Assembly (NCBI RefSeq): GCF_900143685.1
Contig: NZ_LT671675.1
Coordinates: forward strand, 1,109,985 to 1,173,984
Source of the DNA: Parolsenella massiliensis
GTDB taxonomy: Bacteria > Actinomycetota > Coriobacteriia > Coriobacteriales > Atopobiaceae
Length of the DNA: 64,000 nt
Reading direction: 5' to 3'
The translations under genes were made by a program, and so were the position numbers. The notes under the pieces were generated by a model. It did no database searches. It was not told the DNA's origin and saw only the letters and a program-made list of their open reading frames with translations. This document shows positions 25,215 to 34,199 of this stretch, one piece after another. How positions within the stretch are numbered: position 1 is the stretch's first letter; the number at the start of each line of letters is the position of its first letter.

Positions 25215-26537
25215 TTACTCCCCCTCATCGGCATACGAGCCGTCCGAGGAGTACGTGCCCCGGTCGCCGTCGGAGCCGTCGTCGGTGGACGAGGAGTCCG
25301 ACGAGCCGTCGCCTGCGTCGGTGCCGTCGCCGGTCGTGGCGGCGGAGGTCGTGGCCGCGGCGGCCGCGTTGTCGGCGACGACCTGGGCGGCCCCCTTGAG
25401 CGACGTGCCGTCCGCGACCTTGCGGTACGAGGGCTTGCTCGGCACGCGCACGTTCACGTAGGTGAGCCGGTCGCCGTAGGCGTCGAGCACCGTCTGCAGA
25501 GCCTGGGCCTTGGCGGAGATGTCGGTTGCCGACCCCAGCGATATCTCCAGGCCGCTCTGCAGGACCACCGAGATGCTGCCCGTGCTCGCCGCGTAGTAGA
25601 CCTGCGCCTGCGAGGTGATGGACTCGGGAAGCTCGCTTTGGTACTGGAGCACGTCGAGGATGACGTCGTCGGTGGCGGCGGCCCCCTGCGAGGGGTCGAC
25701 CGTTGCCGGGGCGTTGGCGATGAGCAGACATCCCAACTCGCTGGCCTTTGCAAGCGCCGCTGAGGTCGCGTCGTCGGTAGCAGACGTGTCGAGCTGGACG
25801 GGCTCGATCCACACGCCGTCGTCTCCCAGGGCCCACACGCTCGTGCCCGAGCCCATGACCACGATGGCGGCCACCGTGCGCTCCTCGACCGAGACGCCAA
25901 GCGTGTCGGGGAACTCGCGCGTGATGTTGACGTTCTTGACCCAGGGGTTCTTGCGCACGTTCTGCTGGATCTGCGCCACGTCGACGGACAGGAGCGTCGT
26001 GCCCTCGTCGACGGAGGCGAGCTTGGCGATGGTCTCCGCGCTCACGTGCTCGGACGCCGTGGCGTCGATGCCCGAGATGACGAACACCGGCATGTGCGAG
26101 AGCACGAGCAGCGCCACGATGGCCACGGCCGCGAGTGCCGCCACGACGCCCGCCACGATGGCGACGCGGCGGGCCGCCATGGAGCCCGAGGGAGCCCGTC
26201 CAGAACCCGCGCGAGCTTCCCGGGAGCGGCCGGCGCGAGACGGGCCGACCGGGTCGGTGCGCCTTAGGGGAACGCCGCCGCCCATGCCAGGCCTCTGGCC
26301 AGACGTCCTGGGGACCTGGAGCCTGCCCGGCTTGGACCCGCCGAGGCCAGACGCCTGCTTGCGCCCGGTCCCGGGCACGCGCGCAGAGGGGCCCCTCGAT
26401 GCCGAGGAGCCCCTGGGGGTGGCACGACGAGACGCCGACGGACGGGCGCCTCCCAACCTGCCTGCGGACGCGCCGGGGCGGGAGGCCGCCCTAGGACGCG
26501 GTCCCGAGGAACTTGACTTCCGGTTGGAGGTCGACAC
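25215..26537 (-). CDS. ftsQ: Cell-division protein FtsQ with long N- and C-terminal tails
   Basis: 440 aa. Residues 1-119 form a basic Ser/Gly/Pro/Arg-rich cytoplasmic tail, 124-147 a membrane segment, then a POTRA domain (VFVISGIDATASEHVSAETIAKLASV... IQQNVRKNPWVKNVNITREFPDTLGVSVEER) and the FtsQ beta domain to about 385. The last 55 residues are Asp/Ser/Thr-rich. Typical FtsQ proteins have 250-320 residues, so both tails are additions. The start is a GTG at 26537 that overlaps the 3' end of murB by 47 nt. Confidence 0.87.
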   Translation of the reverse strand: MSTSNRKSSSSGPRPRAASRPGASAGRLGGARPSASRRATPRGSSASRGPSARVPGTGRKQASGLGGSKPGRLQVPRTSGQRPGMGGGVPLRRTDPVGPSRAGRSREARAGSGRAPSGSMAARRVAIVAGVVAALAAVAIVALLVLSHMPVFVISGIDATASEHVSAETIAKLASVDEGTTLLSVDVAQIQQNVRKNPWVKNVNITREFPDTLGVSVEERTVAAIVVMGSGTSVWALGDDGVWIEPVQLDTSATDDATSAALAKASELGCLLIANAPATVDPSQGAAATDDVILDVLQYQSELPESITSQAQVYYAASTGSISVVLQSGLEISLGSATDISAKAQALQTVLDAYGDRLTYVNVRVPSKPSYRKVADGTSLKGAAQVVADNAAAAATTSAATTGDGTDAGDGSSDSSSTDDGSDGDRGTYSSDGSYADEGE

Positions 26538-27411
26538 CCGTAGCCTCCCTCACTCTGTCATGCATGGTGCGCATCACGGCAAGCACGTCTGCCGCCGTTG
26601 CGCTCCCGTTGTTCACGATGAAGTTGGCGTGCACCTCGGAGACCTGGGCGCCGCCAACCGAGTAGCCCTTGAGCCCGCAGTCCTCCACGAGGCGCGCCGC
26701 CCCCTTGGGGCCAGCCGGGTTGCGAAACACCGAGCCGCAGCTGGGCTTGCCCATGGGCTGCGTGGAGCGCCTGCGCGAGAAGAGCGCCTCCATCTGCGCG
26801 TCGATGGCGGAGCGCTCCCCATGCTCGAGGGAGAGCGTTGCCTCCAGGACGATGTCGGAGGGGCCCAGGCCGCACCAGCGATAGCCCCACTCGACCTCGG
26901 AGCCCAGGCGACGCATGAGGCCCGTGCCGGGACGCAGCACCACGAGGCTCTCGACCCTGTGGCCGATCCACTCGCGGCGGGTGCCGGCGTCCATGGAGAT
27001 GGCGCCGCCGAGCGTGCCGGGGATGCCGCAGGCGAACTCGAGGCCCGACAGCGACGCCTTGGCCGCGGCCGAGACCACGCGGGACAGCGGCACGGCGGCG
27101 CCGGCGCAGATGGTCGCCGTCTCTGCGGAGGCCTCCACACGGGAGAAGTCGCGGCCGAGCACGATGACGCAGCCGTCGAAGCCCTCGTCGGCCACGAGCA
27201 GGTTCGACCCCTTGCCCACGACGACCCAGTCGACGTCCTGGGCGGTGAGGACCTCGATGACGCGCTGCAGCGCCGATATCGTATGGCACACGGCAAGCAT
27301 GGCGGCGGGCCCGCCGATGCGGTAGCTCGTGCGATGGCTCATGCGCTCGTCTCGGGTGATGTCGGCGTCGACGGCGCCCGAGAGGGCGAGGTATGCGTTG
27401 TACAGGCTCAC
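26491..27411 (-). CDS. murB: UDP-N-acetylenolpyruvoylglucosamine reductase MurB
   Basis: 306 aa FAD enzyme that makes UDP-MurNAc. FAD-binding segments HTSYRIGGPAAMLAV and VVVGKGSNLLVADEGFDG, LEFACGIPGTLGGAISMDAG, then the active-site KPSCGSVFRNPAGPKGAARLVEDCGLKGYSVGGAQVSEVHANFIVN of type I MurB (the catalytic Ser in CGSVFRNP). GTG 27411 overlaps the murC stop by four bases (GTGA). Confidence 0.94.
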   Translation of the reverse strand: MSLYNAYLALSGAVDADITRDERMSHRTSYRIGGPAAMLAVCHTISALQRVIEVLTAQDVDWVVVGKGSNLLVADEGFDGCVIVLGRDFSRVEASAETATICAGAAVPLSRVVSAAAKASLSGLEFACGIPGTLGGAISMDAGTRREWIGHRVESLVVLRPGTGLMRRLGSEVEWGYRWCGLGPSDIVLEATLSLEHGERSAIDAQMEALFSRRRSTQPMGKPSCGSVFRNPAGPKGAARLVEDCGLKGYSVGGAQVSEVHANFIVNNGSATAADVLAVMRTMHDRVREATGVDLQPEVKFLGTAS

Positions 27412-28832
27412 GCGCGCACCGAATCCGCCTCGCGCTTGGCCTCGACGAAGGCCGGGCCCACGAGCGTGACGTCGCCCGCGCCCATCGTCACGAGCAGGTC
27501 GCCGGGGCGCACGTCTTCCACGAGGCGGCTCGTGAGCTCGCGGCGGTTGGGCACGTAGTGGACCTCCACGTCATGACCGAGGCGCTCGACGGCCGAGGCG
27601 ACCGTCTTGCCCGAGATGCCGGGGATAGGCATCTCGCCCGCCGAGAAGATGTCCATGACGTAGAGCACGTCCGCATCGTCAAACGCGCCGCCGAACTGCT
27701 CGGAGAGGGCTTGCGTGCGGCTGTAGCGGTGCGGCTGGAACACCACGACGACACGGTCGTAGTCAAGGCCGGCAGCGGCGGACAGGGTTGCCGCGACCTC
27801 GGTGGGGTGATGGCCGTAGTCGTCGACGACGGTGATGCCATCGATGTCGGCCACGTGCGTGAAGCGGCGCTTGACGCCGGCGAACGTGGAGAGCGCCTGG
27901 GCGGCCTTCTCGACGTCGAGGCCCAGCACGTCGGCCACCGCGATGGCGGCCGTGGCGTTGAGCATGTTTTGACGACCCGGGTTGGCCTTGATGGTGACCC
28001 TCACCGAGGTGCCGGAGGGCGTCGTGACCGTGAGGTGGCTCTCGATGGAGTGGTGCGTGGGCTCGGGCGTGCACACGTAGTCGAACTCGCCCTCGCCGGC
28101 CATGCCGTACAGCACGACGTGGCTCGCGCTGGCCTTGGCCACGCGGCGCACGCGCTCGGACTCACCGCATGCCACGACGTGGCCCTCAGGGCCCACGGAG
28201 TCCATGAACTGGCCGAAGGTCTTCTCGAGGTTCTCGATCGTGCCGTAGTGGTCGAGGTGGTCGGCCTCGATGTTGGTGACGACGGCCACGGTGGGGTTGA
28301 AGTAGAGGAACGACCCGTCCGACTCGTCGGACTCGGCGACGTAGTACTCGGACTTGCCGCTGTGGGCGTTCGTGTCATAGCCCTCGACGAAGCCGCCGAT
28401 GAGGAACGACGGGTCAAGGCCCATGCGGTCGAGCATCGTGGTGACCATGGAGCTCGTCGTGGTCTTGCCGTGGGTGCCCGAGACGGCCACGGTGGTGTGG
28501 CCCAAAGAAAGCGCCGGCAGCGTCTTGGCGCGCGGCCAGACCTCGATGCCCAGCTCGCGGGCGCGGACGACCTCGGGGTTCGACTCGGGGATGGCCGTGG
28601 AGACCACGACGACGTCCGGGTTCACGGCGTCGACCGTTGAGGCCTCGTGGCCAACGTGGACCTCGATGCCGGCGGCCTCGAGCTCGCGGACGTAGCGGGA
28701 GCTCTTGAGGTCGCTGCCCGTCACGACGATGCCGCGCTCGTGCAGGACGAGCGCGATGCCGCTCATGCCCGCGCCACCGATGCCGATGATGTGCACGCGC
28801 TTGAACGGAAGCTTCTCTGAAGTGGTTGCCAT
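27408..28832 (-). CDS. murC: UDP-N-acetylmuramate-L-alanine ligase MurC
   Basis: 474 aa ATP-dependent Mur ligase adding L-Ala to UDP-MurNAc. The N-terminal Rossmann motif HIIGIGGAGMSGIALVL, the P-loop AVSGTHGKTTTSSMV, NIEADHLDHYG, and the MurC-specific VVVFQPHRYSRT are visible. It lies 144 bp downstream of murG in the main peptidoglycan block. Confidence 0.95.
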   Translation of the reverse strand: MATTSEKLPFKRVHIIGIGGAGMSGIALVLHERGIVVTGSDLKSSRYVRELEAAGIEVHVGHEASTVDAVNPDVVVVSTAIPESNPEVVRARELGIEVWPRAKTLPALSLGHTTVAVSGTHGKTTTSSMVTTMLDRMGLDPSFLIGGFVEGYDTNAHSGKSEYYVAESDESDGSFLYFNPTVAVVTNIEADHLDHYGTIENLEKTFGQFMDSVGPEGHVVACGESERVRRVAKASASHVVLYGMAGEGEFDYVCTPEPTHHSIESHLTVTTPSGTSVRVTIKANPGRQNMLNATAAIAVADVLGLDVEKAAQALSTFAGVKRRFTHVADIDGITVVDDYGHHPTEVAATLSAAAGLDYDRVVVVFQPHRYSRTQALSEQFGGAFDDADVLYVMDIFSAGEMPIPGISGKTVASAVERLGHDVEVHYVPNRRELTSRLVEDVRPGDLLVTMGAGDVTLVGPAFVEAKREADSVRA

Positions 28833-28948
28833 GTGAGCTGGCTCCCCTCGTGTCTAAAGGTTAGAGCGACGCGGCGACGCCGCGCATACGACCCTTTACT
28901 TTAGCTCATGGGACACGAGCGGAGGAGCTTGCACCAAATAGGCAGAGA

Positions 28949-28982
28949 CGGTGATTTTTGGCCCCGTCCCCGAGTGTCACCG
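28949..28982. repeat. CGGTGA...TCACCG palindrome overlapping the murG stop codon
   Basis: Same family as at 14267 and 54127: on the minus strand it reads CGGTGACACTCGGGGACGGG then GCCAAAAATCACCG. The murG stop TGA (28977-28979) and its final Arg codon CGG lie inside the first arm. It is the largest interruption (144 bp) in this part of the mur cluster and could reduce read-through into murC. Confidence 0.75.
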
Positions 28983-30101
28983 CGAGGCGGCGACGCGCTC
29001 GAGCTCGTCGGCCAGCTTGACGGCTGCCTGGTCCTGGGCAAGGCCCGCGGCGGCCTCGCGCATGGCCTGGCGCTCATCGGCGTGCTCAAGAAGCTCGAGG
29101 AGCTTCTCGCCGAAGGCGGGCGTGGCCACCTCGTCGTCGGCGAACAGCACGGCAGCACCGGCGTCGGTGAGGTAGCGGGCGTTCGTGGTCTGGTGGTCTG
29201 CCGTGGCAAACGGGTAGGGCACGAGGACCGCGGGTACGCCGAGAGCGGCGATCTCTGCGATAGAGGAGGCTCCGGCGCGCGACAACACGAGGTCTGCGGC
29301 CGCGAGGACGTCGCCCATGTTGTCGATGTAGCTCTCGAGGTGCCAGCGCACGGACTCCTCCTCGGTGAGGGCGAGAGCCGCGGCGGCCTCGTCGTAGCCG
29401 GCCTTGCCCGTCGACTGCACGACGTGCAGGCCCTCCACGGCAAGCAGGCGCCCCTTGAGCGCCGCCATGCCCTCGTTGAGCGTGCGCGCGCCGAGGCTGC
29501 CGCCAAAGACGAGCAGCATCGTGGCGCCCGCAGGCACGCCGAGCGCCCTGCGACCCGCCTCGCGGCTGCCGGCGATGACGCTGGCGCGCACGGGATTGCC
29601 CGTGAGCACCACGTGGTCGGGCTCGCCCTCGCGGGCGAAGACCTCGCGGGCGGCGGGCACGGAGATGCACACGCGGCTCGCGTGGGCGCTCATCATCTTG
29701 TTGGCAAGGCCCGGGACGGAGTTCTGCTCGTGGAGCAGGTAGGGGACGTGGGCGTCCTTGCACCAGCCCAGAAGCGGCACCTCGACGTAGGCACCAAAGC
29801 CGATGGCGACGTCTGGGGCGGCGCCGTCGCCAAAGCGCCTGGCGAGGGCATGCTTGGCCTGCCACACGCGCCAGACGCTCGAGACGGCCGTCCACGGACG
29901 CGAGCGGTCAAAGCCCGTGACCTCGACGTCGACGAGCTCGAATCCCGCCGCCGGGACGAGCGTGCCCTCGAGCTTGGAGGGGCGGCCGTAGAACGTGACG
30001 TGATGGCCGCGGCGCCTCAGCTCCTCGGCAAGCGCGAGCGCCGGGTTGATGTGACCGGCCGTGCCGCCGGCCGCGATTGCGACCTCAAGAGCCTTGCCCA
30101 T
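28977..30101 (-). CDS. murG: UDP-GlcNAc:lipid I N-acetylglucosaminyltransferase MurG
   Basis: 374 aa GT28 glycosyltransferase that makes lipid II on the inner membrane face. G-loops AAGGTAGHINPALALAEEL and FGGSLGARTLNEG, the linker VLTGNPVRASV, and the C-terminal VLSRAGASSIAEIAALGVPAVLVPYP with DHQTTNARYL. Starts 2 nt after the ftsW stop. The stop codon comes from a repeated palindrome. Confidence 0.95.
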   Translation of the reverse strand: MGKALEVAIAAGGTAGHINPALALAEELRRRGHHVTFYGRPSKLEGTLVPAAGFELVDVEVTGFDRSRPWTAVSSVWRVWQAKHALARRFGDGAAPDVAIGFGAYVEVPLLGWCKDAHVPYLLHEQNSVPGLANKMMSAHASRVCISVPAAREVFAREGEPDHVVLTGNPVRASVIAGSREAGRRALGVPAGATMLLVFGGSLGARTLNEGMAALKGRLLAVEGLHVVQSTGKAGYDEAAAALALTEEESVRWHLESYIDNMGDVLAAADLVLSRAGASSIAEIAALGVPAVLVPYPFATADHQTTNARYLTDAGAAVLFADDEVATPAFGEKLLELLEHADERQAMREAAAGLAQDQAAVKLADELERVAASR

Positions 30102-30103
30102 GG

Positions 30104-31657
30104 CTATTCCCTTCTCCCCCGGCCCCCAGATGGGTTGCGCCGGTATCTGTCGACACGAGACGTGCCGCTAGCCCTCACCTCGGGTCCCCTCCTCGAGCGC
30201 AGACGCTCTGCAGGGTCGGGACCCAGGTCTATCCTCTGCCTGCCCGCGCCGCCGTCGACGACACGCAGGTTTCTCCTCGCGTCAGAGGCGCTCGCGAGCG
30301 GCGTGGAGCCACTCGCACGCTGCGGACGGGAGGCTGCGCTCGCGCGCTCGGGAAGCGCCGTCGGGCGATGGGAGCCGGCGGCGTGCACCCGGGGCTCGCC
30401 CACGCCCGTGTCCTCGTCCTCGGCAAGCGTCATGGAGGCGCGCCTGCGGTCGTGGACCGTCTCGGGAAGCGTGGAGTGAAGCGACACGTTCACGATGGCA
30501 CCCACGATCATGAGGCAGCTCATGATCGACGAGCCGCCGTAGGAGATGAACGGCAGGGGCTTTCCGGAAAGCGGGAACACGCCTAGCACGCCGAAGACGT
30601 TGAGGAAGAACTGCGTGAGCAGAAGCGTGATGCCACCAATGGCGATGAGGCGCCCCTTGCTGTCGGAGGCGTTTCTCGCCACGTCGAAGGCCTGGACGGT
30701 CAGCGCCGCGAACGCCGCAAGCACGGCGAGCGTCCCCAGAAGGCCGAGCTCCTCGCCCACGATTGCGAACACGAAGTCGTTGTGGGCCTCGGGCAGGTAG
30801 GAGTACTTCATGCGGCTCATGCCAAGCCCCACGCCCGTGAGGCCACCCGAGCCGAACGCCATGAAGCCGCGCGTGAGCTGATATCCGCTGTCCCACTCGT
30901 CGCTCCAGGGGTTGATCAGCGTGAGCACGCGCTGGCGCGAGTAATCGTCTCTGAGCGAGACCACGAGGGCGGCGACAACGGCAAGTCCGGCGAACTTCAT
31001 GAGCACGTTGCGGTCGAACCCCGAATCGTAGGCGATGACGAACACGAGCAGCGCGATGATGCCCGTCGTGCCCTTGTCGGGCTGCACGAGGATGAGCGCG
31101 AGCGGCACGCCCACGTAGGCGACGGCGCGCTTCAGGAACGTGGGCAGGTCGATGGAGCGCTCGCAGAAGTAGTCGCCCGCCGTGGCCGAGGCGGCAAGCA
31201 GGACGAACACCTTCGCGAACTCGGAGGGCTGCAGGCGAAGCGGGCCCACGGTGAGCCAGCGCGTGGCTCCGTTGGCGCCCGAGCCCGCCACGCGCACGGC
31301 GACGAGCATGCCGATGATGACGACGGCCATGAGCGTAAGGCCCGTCTGCGAGCACAGCCAGTGGTAGTCGACCTTGGCGACGGCAATGGCAAGTGCTACG
31401 CCGATCACGATGAACAGCGCCTGGCGCTTCACGTAGAAGGCGGCGTCGCCCTGCTCGCTCATGGCCTCCACCGAGGAGGCCGAGTAGATCATGACGAGGC
31501 CAAAGCACGTGAGGGCCACCGCAATCGCGATGAGCAGCAGGCAGGGGCGCATGATGCGCGCCGGCACGCCCATGATCTTCTTCTCGAGGCTGTTTGCGCC
31601 CGACGTGCGCGCGCGGGCCTGCGCCCGGGCGCTCGGGCGGATGGCGGAGCTCGTCAC
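30104..31657 (-). CDS. ftsW: Septal peptidoglycan polymerase FtsW
   Basis: 517 aa SEDS-family glycosyltransferase that polymerises lipid II at the septum. About ten membrane segments; typical stretches are LVMIYSASSVEA, WLTVGPLRLQPSEFAKVFVL, LILVQPDKGTTGIIALLV, GYQLTRGFMAFGSGGLTGVGLGMSRMKYSYLPEAHNDFVFAIVGEELGLLG and GKPLPFISYGGSS. The last 130 residues are an Arg/Ala/Ser-rich cytoplasmic tail, longer than usual. Overlaps murD by four bases. Confidence 0.94.
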   Translation of the reverse strand: MTSSAIRPSARAQARARTSGANSLEKKIMGVPARIMRPCLLLIAIAVALTCFGLVMIYSASSVEAMSEQGDAAFYVKRQALFIVIGVALAIAVAKVDYHWLCSQTGLTLMAVVIIGMLVAVRVAGSGANGATRWLTVGPLRLQPSEFAKVFVLLAASATAGDYFCERSIDLPTFLKRAVAYVGVPLALILVQPDKGTTGIIALLVFVIAYDSGFDRNVLMKFAGLAVVAALVVSLRDDYSRQRVLTLINPWSDEWDSGYQLTRGFMAFGSGGLTGVGLGMSRMKYSYLPEAHNDFVFAIVGEELGLLGTLAVLAAFAALTVQAFDVARNASDSKGRLIAIGGITLLLTQFFLNVFGVLGVFPLSGKPLPFISYGGSSIMSCLMIVGAIVNVSLHSTLPETVHDRRRASMTLAEDEDTGVGEPRVHAAGSHRPTALPERASAASRPQRASGSTPLASASDARRNLRVVDGGAGRQRIDLGPDPAERLRSRRGPEVRASGTSRVDRYRRNPSGGRGRRE

Positions 31658-33081
31658 TGGCGCTCCCCCATAGCGGAGATGCGCTGCTCGACGAGACGCT
31701 TGAAGGCCCGTCCGCGCTCCTCGTAGCCCGAGAACTCGTCGAACGACGAGCAGGCAGGCGACAGGAGCACGACGTCGCCGGGACGCGCCTTGTCGATGGC
31801 GGCGTCGAGCGCAGACTCCATGTGGGCGGCGCGCACAACCTCAAGGCCCGAGTGGCGCTGCTCGAGGGCGCAGGCGATGCGCTCGCCGGCCTCGCCAAAG
31901 CACACGGCCACGCGTGCGCAGGCGCACACGTCTGCCGCCATGTCGTCGAGCTCGGTGCCCTTGTCGTGGCCGCCGAGCAGGATGAGCACGCTTCCCGGCG
32001 CGAAGGCCGTGAGCGCCTTGGACACGGCGTCGGTGTTCGTGGCCTTCGAGTCGTTCACGAAGCGGATGCCACCGGCCTCGCCGCACGGCTCGATGCGGTG
32101 CTCGAGCGGGCGGAAGGCCAGAAGGCCCGAGCGCACGTCGATGGCCGAGACGCCGCAGGCAAGGGCCGCGGCACTCGCGGCTAGGGCGTTCTCCACGTTG
32201 TGCTCGCCGGCGATGGCGAGCTCGGACTTGTTGACGAGCTCGGTGCCGCGGCCGTCCTGCCGCACCACGAGCATGCCGTCGGCACGCTCCCAGGCCGCGC
32301 ATGCCATGCCGTCCGCGGGCGCCTCGCCCGCGGCGAGCAGGTGGCACACGCGAAGGCCGCGGCCCTCGAGCCTGGCCGAGATGGCACGGCACCACGCGTC
32401 GCCGTCGGAGACGATGGCGAGGTCGGACGCGTCGAGGTTGGCGAAGACGCGCTCCTTGGCGGCGGCGTAGTTCTCCATCGTCTTGTGCCAGGCGAGGTGG
32501 TCTGGCGTCACGTTGAGCAGCACCGCCACGTGGGGGTGGAGCCTCTTGGTCGTGGCCAGCTGGAAGCTCGAGAGCTCGGCGACGAGCCACTCGCCCGGCG
32601 CCCGGCGCTCGACCTCGCCCACGGCCATCGTGCCGATGTTGCCCACGGCCTCGGCCGGCATGCCGCCGGCGCGCAGCAGGTCGCGCGTGAGCGTCGTGGT
32701 CGTGGTCTTGCCGTTCGTGCCGGTGATGCCCACCCAGCGCTCGGGGCTCTCGCGCCACGCGAGCTCCGGCTCGCCGATGACCTCGTCGGCGTGCGCGGCG
32801 GCGCTCGCGAAGAAGTCGCTGAACTCGGAGATGCCCGGGCTCACGACGGCAAGGTCGTAGTGGCCCTCGATGTCCTCGGTGCCGCACACCACGCGAGCAC
32901 CGGCCGCCTCGAGCGCGCGGGTCGACTCGCCCGGCTCGCTCTTGAGGCCCCCGTAGACGGTGACGGAGCGCGCGTGCCCTCCGCGGCCGTTGTCGAGCAG
33001 GCAGTCCGCCACGGCCTCGCCGGTCTTGCCCAGGCCGAGAACCACGACGTCACCGAGGTTGAGCTCACTATCTTCACACAT
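31654..33081 (-). CDS. murD: UDP-MurNAc-L-Ala:D-Glu ligase MurD
   Basis: 475 aa Mur ligase adding D-glutamate. VVVLGLGKTGEAVADCLL near the N-terminus, the P-loop GITGTNGKTTTTTLTRDLL, NVTPDHLAWHKTMENYAAAK, RPLEHRIEPCGEAGGIRFVNDSKATNTDAV and LILLGGHDKGTEL are characteristic. Two ATGs (33087 and 33081) follow AAGGGGG; 33081 has the better spacing, so it is preferred with modest certainty. Confidence 0.94.
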   Translation of the reverse strand: MCEDSELNLGDVVVLGLGKTGEAVADCLLDNGRGGHARSVTVYGGLKSEPGESTRALEAAGARVVCGTEDIEGHYDLAVVSPGISEFSDFFASAAAHADEVIGEPELAWRESPERWVGITGTNGKTTTTTLTRDLLRAGGMPAEAVGNIGTMAVGEVERRAPGEWLVAELSSFQLATTKRLHPHVAVLLNVTPDHLAWHKTMENYAAAKERVFANLDASDLAIVSDGDAWCRAISARLEGRGLRVCHLLAAGEAPADGMACAAWERADGMLVVRQDGRGTELVNKSELAIAGEHNVENALAASAAALACGVSAIDVRSGLLAFRPLEHRIEPCGEAGGIRFVNDSKATNTDAVSKALTAFAPGSVLILLGGHDKGTELDDMAADVCACARVAVCFGEAGERIACALEQRHSGLEVVRAAHMESALDAAIDKARPGDVVLLSPACSSFDEFSGYEERGRAFKRLVEQRISAMGERQ

Positions 33082-33165
33082 GGCCATTGCCCCCTTGCAA
33101 AACGGCGGACGCCGCCCATGGCACGGCGGCGCCCACGTCAAGGCGCCCACTCGGGCGCCCGCGTG

Positions 33166-34197
33166 CTATCGAAGCTGGAAATACAGCGCAAATCCCACCG
33201 CGGCGAACATGGCGCTCACGATCCAGAAGCGGATGACGACCTTCGTCTCGCTCCAGCCCTTCTTCTCGAAGTGGTGGTGCAGGGGCGCCATGAGGAAGAT
33301 GCGCTTGCCCGTCGTCTTGAAGCTGATGACCTGCAGCATCACCGAGAGCGCCTCGCAGATGAACAGGCCACCCATGATGAGGGAGGTCACCTCGGTCTTC
33401 GTGAGCACGGCCAGCGCCGCAAATCCCGCGCCGAGGGCCAAAGAGCCCGTGTCCCCCATGAAGATGGACGCGGGGTAGCAGTTGTGCCACAGGAACCCCA
33501 CGCAGGCGCCGGCGCTTGCCCCCGCAAAGACGGCGAGGTTGATCTCGTTGTAGCTGAAGGCCACCATCGCCATGGCGAGCATGACCACCATGACGGTGCC
33601 GCCGGCCAGGCCGTCGAGGCCGTCCGTGAGGTTCACGGCGTTCGACAGGCCTGCAAGCAGCAGAAACACGAAGAAGACGTAGAGCCACGGCACGCTCACC
33701 GAGCCAATCTGGGTCGTGAGCACACCGAGGTCGATCGTGAGGCCGCCCGGGAACGTCACCGTGGGGGCGATGCCCACCCAGTTGACGGCAAGCAGGCAGA
33801 ACGCCACGGAGATGACGATGAGGCCGGCCATCTTCTGCGAGGGCGTGAGGCCCAGCGAGCGGCCGTGGCTCACCGACTCGACGTCGTCGAGCAGGCCGAG
33901 AAGCCCCGTGAAGACCGTGGCGCACACGCACAGGATGAGGTCGGGCGTCCAGCGGGCGAGCAGCACCGTGGTGAGCAGAAGTCCCACGAGCATGATGACG
34001 CCGCCCATCGTGGGCGTTCCCTGCTTCACGAGGTGCGTCTGCGGACCGTCGGCACGGACCTGCTGGCCGATGCCATCCTTGCGCATGACGCGGATGAACG
34101 CGGGCATGAGCGCCGCCGTGATGAGACCGGCGACGAACACCGCGACGAACACGAGGTAGGTGGGGTACTGGGACCCGGCAAAGAGGGCAGATAGCAT
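33166..34197 (-). CDS. mraY: Phospho-MurNAc-pentapeptide transferase MraY
   Basis: 343 aa membrane enzyme that makes lipid I from UDP-MurNAc-pentapeptide and undecaprenyl phosphate. Ten hydrophobic segments. Signature regions are GTPTMGGVIMLVGLLL, the DD-type active site (LLGLLDDVESVSHGRSLGLTPSQKM), NLTDGLDGLAGG and LMAPLHHHFEKKGWSETKVVIRFWI. Starts 2 nt after the murF stop. Confidence 0.95.
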   Translation of the reverse strand: MLSALFAGSQYPTYLVFVAVFVAGLITAALMPAFIRVMRKDGIGQQVRADGPQTHLVKQGTPTMGGVIMLVGLLLTTVLLARWTPDLILCVCATVFTGLLGLLDDVESVSHGRSLGLTPSQKMAGLIVISVAFCLLAVNWVGIAPTVTFPGGLTIDLGVLTTQIGSVSVPWLYVFFVFLLLAGLSNAVNLTDGLDGLAGGTVMVVMLAMAMVAFSYNEINLAVFAGASAGACVGFLWHNCYPASIFMGDTGSLALGAGFAALAVLTKTEVTSLIMGGLFICEALSVMLQVISFKTTGKRIFLMAPLHHHFEKKGWSETKVVIRFWIVSAMFAAVGFALYFQLR

Positions 34198-34199
34198 GG